DNA from: Pirellulaceae bacterium
GTDB lineage: Bacteria > Planctomycetota > Planctomycetia > Pirellulales > Pirellulaceae
Direction of reading: 5' to 3'
DNA: 6,140 bases
NCBI GenBank assembly: GCA_020846515.1
Contig: JADLDX010000123.1
Coordinates: forward strand, 1 to 6,140
A program made the position numbers and the translations under genes. This document shows positions 1-3,622 of this stretch, in pieces (within the stretch, counting starts at the first letter, position 1; each line of letters opens with the position of its first letter). The notes beneath the pieces were generated by a model that saw only the letters and a list, made by a program, of their open reading frames with translations, searched no databases and was not told where the DNA came from.

Positions 1-869
1 CCAGCCTGGAAGGTACAGAAGAGTTACCGGGTCGAGTGCGCGTGGCTTCGAGCAAACGCGATGATCTGGGCAAGATGGGCTCTATTGATATTTTGTCGGA
101 ACGCGCTGGCGCTGGGCGAAAGCCTGTGGCCTTGTCATCGCTAGGATCGGCGACCATGGAAGCTGAACCAGCTCTCATCGCGCGGTACGATGGCCGACGG
201 ATGAACGAAGTGCGTGCCTACTTGCAAGCTGGTGTGTTGCCGTCGACGGTGCTGAAGTATGTGCAAGCCGAGTTGCGCAAGAAGAACAACGCACCACCTG
301 AAGGCTTGACCATCGAAGCTGGCGGCGAAGATTCCAAACGTAGCGAAGCAGTCGGACAATTGGTGGGCAACGTCAGCGTTTTGGCGGCCGCCATGGTGTT
401 TGTGCTGGTCTTTAGCCTGAAGTCCTTCAGGGCATCGATGATCATTCTGTGCGTGGGTGTGTTTTCGTTCGGCATGGCGTTTTTCAGTTTGTGGGCGACC
501 GGCTTTGCACTAGGCTTTACCGCCATCGTGGGTACCATGGGCATGGTCGGGATCGCTATCAACGATTCCATCGTGGTCTTGGCCGAACTGCGCGCCGATC
601 CGCTGGCGCGCGTTGGTAATTTAGAGGCGATTCTAGCGTTGGTTATGCGTTCAACGCGTCACGTGTTGTCGACCACGTTTACTGTTGGTTGCTCATTTGT
701 GCCCATGTTGATTGAGGGTGGCACCTTCTGGCCACCCATGGCCATGGTGATTTCTGGTGGTGTATTCGGCGCCACGATCCTGGCGCTGTATTGGATTCCG
801 GCCGTACATATCATTTTGTGCCGGTTCTCTACGAAACGCGTGGCAGTCCCGAAGGCCAACGCAGCCTGA
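1..869 (+). CDS. RND-family efflux transporter, C-terminal part (5' end outside window)
   Basis: This is the C-terminal third of an inner-membrane, proton-driven RND permease. The frame is open from base 3 with no stop, so the gene starts upstream and the GTG at 36 is internal. Residue numbers here count from that GTG. Residues 30-105 are the end of the second periplasmic porter region, with a typical 'VALSSLGSA' strand and 'IARYDGRR', followed by 'IEAGGED'. Transmembrane segments equivalent to TM8-TM12 follow at about 110-130, 133-153, 157-185, 208-226 and 234-262. TM10 holds 'GIAINDSIVVLAEL'; the RND consensus there is close to 'GIVVNNAIVLVD'. Asn176 sits where AcrB has its proton-relay Lys, a change also common in metal and other non-AcrB RND pumps. 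'RSTRHVLSTTFT' matches the conserved 'R.RPIL.T..T' of TM11. The gene ends with tandem in-frame stops, TGA TAG. The substrate cannot be told from this part, and any adaptor or outer-membrane partner would lie upstream. Confidence 0.92.
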   Translation, partial: SLEGTEELPGRVRVASSKRDDLGKMGSIDILSERAGAGRKPVALSSLGSATMEAEPALIARYDGRRMNEVRAYLQAGVLPSTVLKYVQAELRKKNNAPPEGLTIEAGGEDSKRSEAVGQLVGNVSVLAAAMVFVLVFSLKSFRASMIILCVGVFSFGMAFFSLWATGFALGFTAIVGTMGMVGIAINDSIVVLAELRADPLARVGNLEAILALVMRSTRHVLSTTFTVGCSFVPMLIEGGTFWPPMAMVISGGVFGATILALYWIPAVHIILCRFSTKRVAVPKANAA

Positions 870-889
870 TAGCTTCAAGTACATATTCT

Positions 890-909
890 GCCTGCCGTGT
901 CACGCAGGC
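890..909. terminator. Possible weak bidirectional terminator hairpin between convergent genes
   Basis: GCCTGC (890-895) pairs with GCAGGC (904-909) around an 8-base loop. The loop itself contains GTG and CAC, which are complementary. The hairpin lies in the 41-bp gap between the stop of the RND gene and the stop of the convergent minus-strand gene, where a terminator would be expected. Neither side has a real T-run, so intrinsic termination would be weak. This call rests mainly on position. Confidence 0.35.
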
Positions 910-910
910 T

Positions 911-1882
911 TCACTTTGGTTCAGCGGCGATATTCAGCGACGCAGGCTTGACGCAAGCATTGGTTGACCAGGCGTGCAAGTAGTCGCATAGCGGTAAACC
1001 GGGGCTGGGCTTGATTAGAAAATCGCTGGCACCCACTGCGCTCAGGGCTGGCCAGATGTCTAAGTGGCCGAGATTTAAAGCCACGATCAATTTTGAATGA
1101 GACGCGAGTCGATGGATCTGCTGGCACTGTGCCACTGCCTGAACCATTTCGTCCCGCTGCGGTAAACAAGGCACTAGAGAGTCATCCCATAACACAGCGT
1201 CGTACGTGAAAGCCTCGTCGGCGCTCAGTTCACGTCGCACGGTTGATTGCCAGCGCACATGTTCGGCCATCAACTGCCAGCCTTGGGCTGCTTGCGGGCA
1301 AGCGCACAAGATCAGCAGGTGTCCACGGGTTGCCAACGAGTCCAAGTGACTGGAACGTTCAGCTGGACTGAGCCTGGTCGCAGGCATAGCCAAATCCAGT
1401 GGTGTGGTGACAGGCGCGAATTGGTTGGTCACCAGCGCGGCTGGTCTAGCCAGGTCGGGAAAGAACCATCCGTACCAGGCTTCCCACCAGCGATACCAAG
1501 GTTGTTGCCAGTACGTGGCCGGCCCAATCCCTGTGCGCCGACTGCCCGCATGCCAGTGGCCGGTTACTACACCCCAAGGACTTGTTAACTCGGTTCGCTG
1601 TAGCTGGTCGATAATGGACCAGGGATGAGCCAAACGCGTTTCACTGGCAATGACAATGCGGTCCATCGACTGCAATTGATCATCCATCGCCAACGACTCT
1701 GTGGTACTGGAGAGGTGGCGATGAACGATGACCAGCTCTTGATTACTTGAGTCGCATTGCGCATGCACGCGCTGCAATAATGCGCCACATGGCCTGTCTA
1801 GTGAGCCATCTAGTGATCCATCTAGTAAGCTGATCCAGCCCACATGCAGTGCGTTAGCCACGAGCCAGTTCTTGTGAGTCAC
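911..1882 (-). CDS. Receiver-like (degenerate response-regulator fold) Trp-rich protein, coupled to HTH-EIIA gene
   Basis: I do not recognise a named family. The 323-residue product has no signal peptide or membrane segment and is probably cytoplasmic. The C-terminal part (about 187-305) resembles a receiver domain: strand 'HLLILCA' (188-194), 'DAVLWDDS' (228-235) where a receiver has its phospho-acceptor strand, 'KLIVALN' (264-270), and 'GASDFLIKPS' (284-293) matching the receiver 'GA..yl.KP' with Lys291-Pro292. The acidic pair expected after the first strand is missing (Cys there), so phosphorylation is doubtful. The N-terminal part also has alternating strands ('VGWISLLD', 'ELVIVHR', 'DRIVIAS') and may be a second degenerate receiver. 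Between them are 'SPWGVVTGHWHAGSRRTG' and a Trp/Tyr cluster 'PWYRWWEAWYGWFF' (128-141). The start is uncertain: GTG at 1882 overlaps the upstream gene by 29 bp, while an in-frame GTG at 1861 would overlap by 8 bp. Neither has a clear ribosome binding site, which suggests translational coupling to the HTH-EIIA gene. Confidence 0.72.
   Translation of the reverse strand: MTHKNWLVANALHVGWISLLDGSLDGSLDRPCGALLQRVHAQCDSSNQELVIVHRHLSSTTESLAMDDQLQSMDRIVIASETRLAHPWSIIDQLQRTELTSPWGVVTGHWHAGSRRTGIGPATYWQQPWYRWWEAWYGWFFPDLARPAALVTNQFAPVTTPLDLAMPATRLSPAERSSHLDSLATRGHLLILCACPQAAQGWQLMAEHVRWQSTVRRELSADEAFTYDAVLWDDSLVPCLPQRDEMVQAVAQCQQIHRLASHSKLIVALNLGHLDIWPALSAVGASDFLIKPSPGLPLCDYLHAWSTNACVKPASLNIAAEPK
1797..1832. 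repeat. Three 12-bp in-frame tandem repeats (LDGS-type)
   Basis: Three consecutive 12-bp units occur: tctagtgagcca, tctagtgatcca and tctagtaagctg. The first two differ at one base and the third is more diverged. On the minus strand they encode the repeated 'LLDGSLDGSLDR' stretch just after the first predicted strand of the receiver-like protein. The unit length is a multiple of three, so copy-number change would keep the reading frame. Confidence 0.8.
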
Positions 1883-2591
1883 TGGCGTCGATCTCTAGCT
1901 CGCAGCGTTCGAGCAATTGATGCGCCTCACTGACGGAGGCAACCTCATGTATTTCGTTCAGGAACGGTGTATTGCTGAGTAGTCGGGAGAGTTTGGCGAG
2001 CACTTGCAGATGCATGCGATCGTCGGTTGAGCAGATCAGAAAGAAGACATCGGTCAAGATTCCGCCGCGGTTGCCGAACGGTAGTCCGCTGGACAGCACG
2101 CCCAGAGCCAGTAGTGGCCCGCCCAAGATCGAACTTTGGGGACGGCGTGGGTGCAAAAGCGAAACACCACAATCCAACGCGGTGGGGTGCAGCTCTTCGC
2201 GGGCTTGTACCGCTTCTACCATTTTAGGAGCATCCCACAGCAGGCCAGTTCTTTCCGCCAACTCGCACATGCGCCGAATCACAGCTCCAGGCGTACGGGC
2301 GGCTAGCGGAATTTCGATGGCCTCCATCGGCAGCAGATCGACCAGGCGAACGACGCCGGAATGCGAATCACTCCAGCGATCAACCACGGCTTGTACCTTT
2401 TGCAGGCCTTCGCTATCGCTGGCCCCGATGCGGTTCTCCAGCCAGGCATGGACTTCGCCTTCAGCGAACCGCCATACTCCGCCGACTCGTCGCCCCGGCA
2501 AATCGCCGCGTTCGGCCAGCTTGATTACCTGCTGCGGCCCGACGTGCAAGTAGGCCGCCAATTGTTCGACGTCAAGATTTCCGTCAGCCAT
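1854..2591 (-). CDS. Excisionase-type HTH fused to PTS EIIA (PtsN/fructose-type) domain
   Basis: The 245-residue product looks like a DNA-binding regulator carrying a PTS phospho-acceptor domain. Residues 6-52 are an excisionase/MerR-like helix-turn-helix: 'LDVEQLAAYLHVG', then 'LAERGDLPGRRVGGVWRF', the usual 'GeLPg.rvGg.wRf' signature. Residues 83-228 match EIIA of the fructose/mannitol/PtsN class: 'LVDLLPMEAIEIPL', then 'AREELHPTALDCGVSLLHPR', where His147 aligns with the phosphorylated His of 'AIPH'. 'PLLALGVLSSGLPFG' and 'DVFFLICSTDDRMHLQVL' follow, with His194 at the second conserved His. No transport domain (EIIB or EIIC) is attached, so a regulatory role, possibly read through HPr-type phosphorylation, is inferred. 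I chose the ATG at 2591 because GGGGGAG lies 5 bases upstream and the HTH begins right after it. An in-frame TTG at 2642 would add 17 residues that match nothing in the domain. The gene overlaps the downstream receiver-like gene. The DNA target and the phospho-donor are unknown. Confidence 0.88.
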   Translation of the reverse strand: MADGNLDVEQLAAYLHVGPQQVIKLAERGDLPGRRVGGVWRFAEGEVHAWLENRIGASDSEGLQKVQAVVDRWSDSHSGVVRLVDLLPMEAIEIPLAARTPGAVIRRMCELAERTGLLWDAPKMVEAVQAREELHPTALDCGVSLLHPRRPQSSILGGPLLALGVLSSGLPFGNRGGILTDVFFLICSTDDRMHLQVLAKLSRLLSNTPFLNEIHEVASVSEAHQLLERCELEIDASDSQELARG

Positions 2592-2596
2592 CTCGG

Positions 2597-2604
2597 CTCC
2601 CCCC
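2597..2604 (-). promoter_or_regulatory. Ribosome binding site deciding the HTH-EIIA start
   Basis: On the minus strand GGGGGGAG ends 5 bases before the ATG at 2591. It is the only convincing Shine-Dalgarno sequence near the 5' end of this frame, and it favours this ATG over the upstream TTG at 2642. Confidence 0.7.
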
Positions 2605-2628
2605 GTTGGTGCTTTGGTGAAGCGTAAC

Positions 2629-2634
2629 ATTCTA
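2629..2634 (-). promoter_or_regulatory. Candidate -10 element for the HTH-EIIA operon
   Basis: TAGAAT on the minus strand matches TATAAT at five of six positions and would start a transcript with a leader of about 30 nt before the ATG at 2591. No good -35 box lies at 16-18 bp; a CTGACA sits about 22 bp upstream, which is too far. This is a weak suggestion only. Confidence 0.22.
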
Positions 2635-2800
2635 GCAGGCAACGGCGGTTTGCGTATGTCAGTTTGGTTAAGTTGCGTTTAGCTGCGTCTGGAGAGGAGT
2701 TGCTCACAATGCTATCACTGGCTGGAATTTTCGTAATGGAAAGAAAAACCCGCAAGTTCTACGTACCTTAACAACGATAACTGGTTCTACACTGAGACAT

Positions 2801-2865
2801 TTGCTCGTTTCGCTCGCCTCACGCTGCGGTCTGTGCCGCAAAGCCCCGCGGCGCGTAGCGAGCAA
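2801..2865. repeat. Nested inverted repeats in the lipoprotein upstream region
   Basis: TTGCTCG (2801-2807) is complementary to CGAGCAA (2859-2865), and inside it TGCGG (2825-2829) pairs with CCGCA (2836-2840) around a 6-base loop. Most of the enclosed sequence is GC-rich, with CCCCGCGGCGCG at 2845-2856. If transcribed, it would fold in the 5' leader of the lipoprotein mRNA, about 60 nt before its start codon. It could equally be a copy of a dispersed palindromic element. One copy in a window cannot decide. Confidence 0.5.
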
Positions 2866-2913
2866 GCCGGTTAGGCAATGGTTAGCCTGGTCTCGCAACT
2901 TGTTAGTCGATAC

Positions 2914-2919
2914 GAGGGA
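2914..2919 (+). promoter_or_regulatory. Ribosome binding site deciding the lipoprotein start
   Basis: GAGGGA ends 7 bases before the ATG at 2927. It selects the ATG that opens directly into a lipoprotein signal peptide. The frame stays open upstream to a TTG at 2801, but that start has no such site. Confidence 0.75.
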
Positions 2920-2926
2920 TCGATCG

Positions 2927-3499
2927 ATGTCGCGAAAATTCGCAACTTTGACTGGTGGCCTGTTGATCTCCGCGTGTGCGGCGCTTTCCACGGGCTGCAT
3001 CGGTGTTCATGGTCCAAGCCTTGGACCTTTTTCGATCCCAATCCCAGTTAGTCCTTATTTCCAGGACGCTGAGGAGCGTGATTTCCACATCCATGAACGG
3101 TATGCTCGCGGACCGATCCTGGGACCTTTGACCTCCGGTGGTCCGGCAATCGCCATTGATCCGCCAAGCGATGACGAAGTCATCCAGGCTCTCGAAAAGG
3201 CGCGTCCGACCCGCGGTGGTCTACCACTGCTCAACGAGAAGCATCGCAATAACGTGCGGATCGTGAAAGAGAAGATTGCTGACTACGTCGATCCGCCACG
3301 ATTCATCCCGCTGATCGGTATGGCCAGTTTGCACCATGCTCACTACAAGTGCACGATTTACTTCAGCGAACGCACCATTAACGGTTGGCCTGTGCCTTAC
3401 ACGTTGGAAGACAAGGAAGCCATGGAAGTGCTCTACATTGACCACAACCACTTCCACATGTGTGGCAACCCAGACACAGGACCTAGCGGTCTGTACTAA
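2927..3499 (+). CDS. Small secreted lipoprotein with paired His/Cys motifs, unknown function
   Basis: The 190-residue product is exported and probably lipid-anchored. It has a basic N-terminus (MSRKF), a hydrophobic stretch (residues 6-22), and two possible lipidated cysteines. Cys17 in 'LISAC' is a good lipobox. Cys24 in 'LSTGC' is less canonical but has a longer hydrophobic core before it. The mature part starts with a Gly/Pro-rich stretch ('GVHGPSLGPFSIPIPVSPYF', 26-45). A mixed region follows (80-128) with 'PPSDDEVIQALEKARP'. The conserved-looking C-terminal core has 'HHAHYKCTIYF' (136-146) and 'VLYIDHNHFHMC' (168-179). The two motifs share the pattern H-x-H-x(1-2)-C and could bind metal or form a disulfide; this is inference. 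The general layout recalls small uncharacterised planctomycete proteins, from memory. The start is set by the GAGGGA site. The gene stands alone, followed by a strong terminator. No function is assigned. Confidence 0.85.
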   Translation: MSRKFATLTGGLLISACAALSTGCIGVHGPSLGPFSIPIPVSPYFQDAEERDFHIHERYARGPILGPLTSGGPAIAIDPPSDDEVIQALEKARPTRGGLPLLNEKHRNNVRIVKEKIADYVDPPRFIPLIGMASLHHAHYKCTIYFSERTINGWPVPYTLEDKEAMEVLYIDHNHFHMCGNPDTGPSGLY

Positions 3500-3552
3500 G
3501 GGGCACGGCCGGGGCAAAACCCGGGCAGAGCCAAGTTGAACCAACAAACACG

Positions 3553-3587
3553 AACAGCCGAGCGGAATTTCCGCTCGGCTGTTTTTT
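3553..3587. terminator. Strong rho-independent terminator, likely bidirectional
   Basis: AACAGCCGAGCGG (3553-3565) and CCGCTCGGCTGTT (3571-3583) form a perfect 13-bp stem with a short AT-rich loop, followed by TTTTTT (3582-3587) on the plus strand. This ends the lipoprotein transcript. Read on the minus strand the same stem is followed by a T-rich CGTGTTTGTT, so it may also serve the convergent hppA gene, whose stop is 36 bases beyond it. Confidence 0.93.
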
Positions 3588-3588
3588 G

Positions 3589-3616
3589 TCGTTCTCGTGG
3601 TCTCGTTCTCGTGGTC
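3589..3616. repeat. Two exact 14-bp tandem repeats between terminator and hppA stop
   Basis: TCGTTCTCGTGGTC occurs twice back to back (3589-3602 and 3603-3616), followed by the first bases of a third unit (TCG). It lies wholly in the 3' untranslated region of hppA and has no obvious role. Confidence 0.9.
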
Positions 3617-3622
3617 TCGGCG

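Larger units (their letters stand above)
2592..2926. other. Divergent intergenic region between HTH-EIIA and lipoprotein genes
   Basis: These 335 bp separate two divergent genes and must hold promoters for both. The HTH-EIIA side (about 2630-2790) is AT-richer. The lipoprotein side (2801-2870) is GC-rich and has nested inverted repeats. I see no convincing small gene: the frames running through it have no ribosome binding site or recognisable protein character. An operator for the HTH-EIIA protein could lie here, but no clean symmetric site stands out. Confidence 0.6.

Noticed and set aside
218..571. 117-residue minus-strand open frame opposite the RND gene
   Set aside because: It lies antisense to conserved RND membrane segments and its composition looks like reversed membrane codons.
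902..950. Direct repeat of acgcaggctt at 902-911 and 940-949 as a possible att or target-site duplication
   Set aside because: It is only 10 bases long, one copy lies inside a coding region, and there is no mobile element between the copies.
1247..1588. 113-residue plus-strand open frame opposite the receiver-like gene
   Set aside because: It has no domain character or ribosome binding site and is a shadow of the longer minus-strand frame that overlaps the EIIA gene.
1972..2553. 193-residue plus-strand open frame opposite the HTH-EIIA gene
   Set aside because: It is Ser/Arg/Pro-rich with no recognisable domain and lies antisense to a gene with clear domain motifs.
2592..2642. Upstream TTG start at 2642 for the HTH-EIIA gene
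   Set aside because: It has no good ribosome binding site and adds 17 residues outside the HTH; the ATG at 2591 has GGGGGAG at the right spacing.
2801..2926. Upstream extension of the lipoprotein frame to a TTG at 2801
   Set aside because: The added 42 residues are Arg-rich and would bury the signal peptide, and the ATG at 2927 has a clear GAGGGA ribosome binding site.
2704..3000. 98-residue minus-strand frame across the divergent intergenic region
   Set aside because: It overlaps the lipoprotein start antisense and shows no protein-like pattern or clear start signal.
3509..3524. CCGGG/CCCGG hairpin just after the lipoprotein stop
   Set aside because: It has only a 5-bp stem and no T-run; the much stronger terminator follows about 30 bases later.
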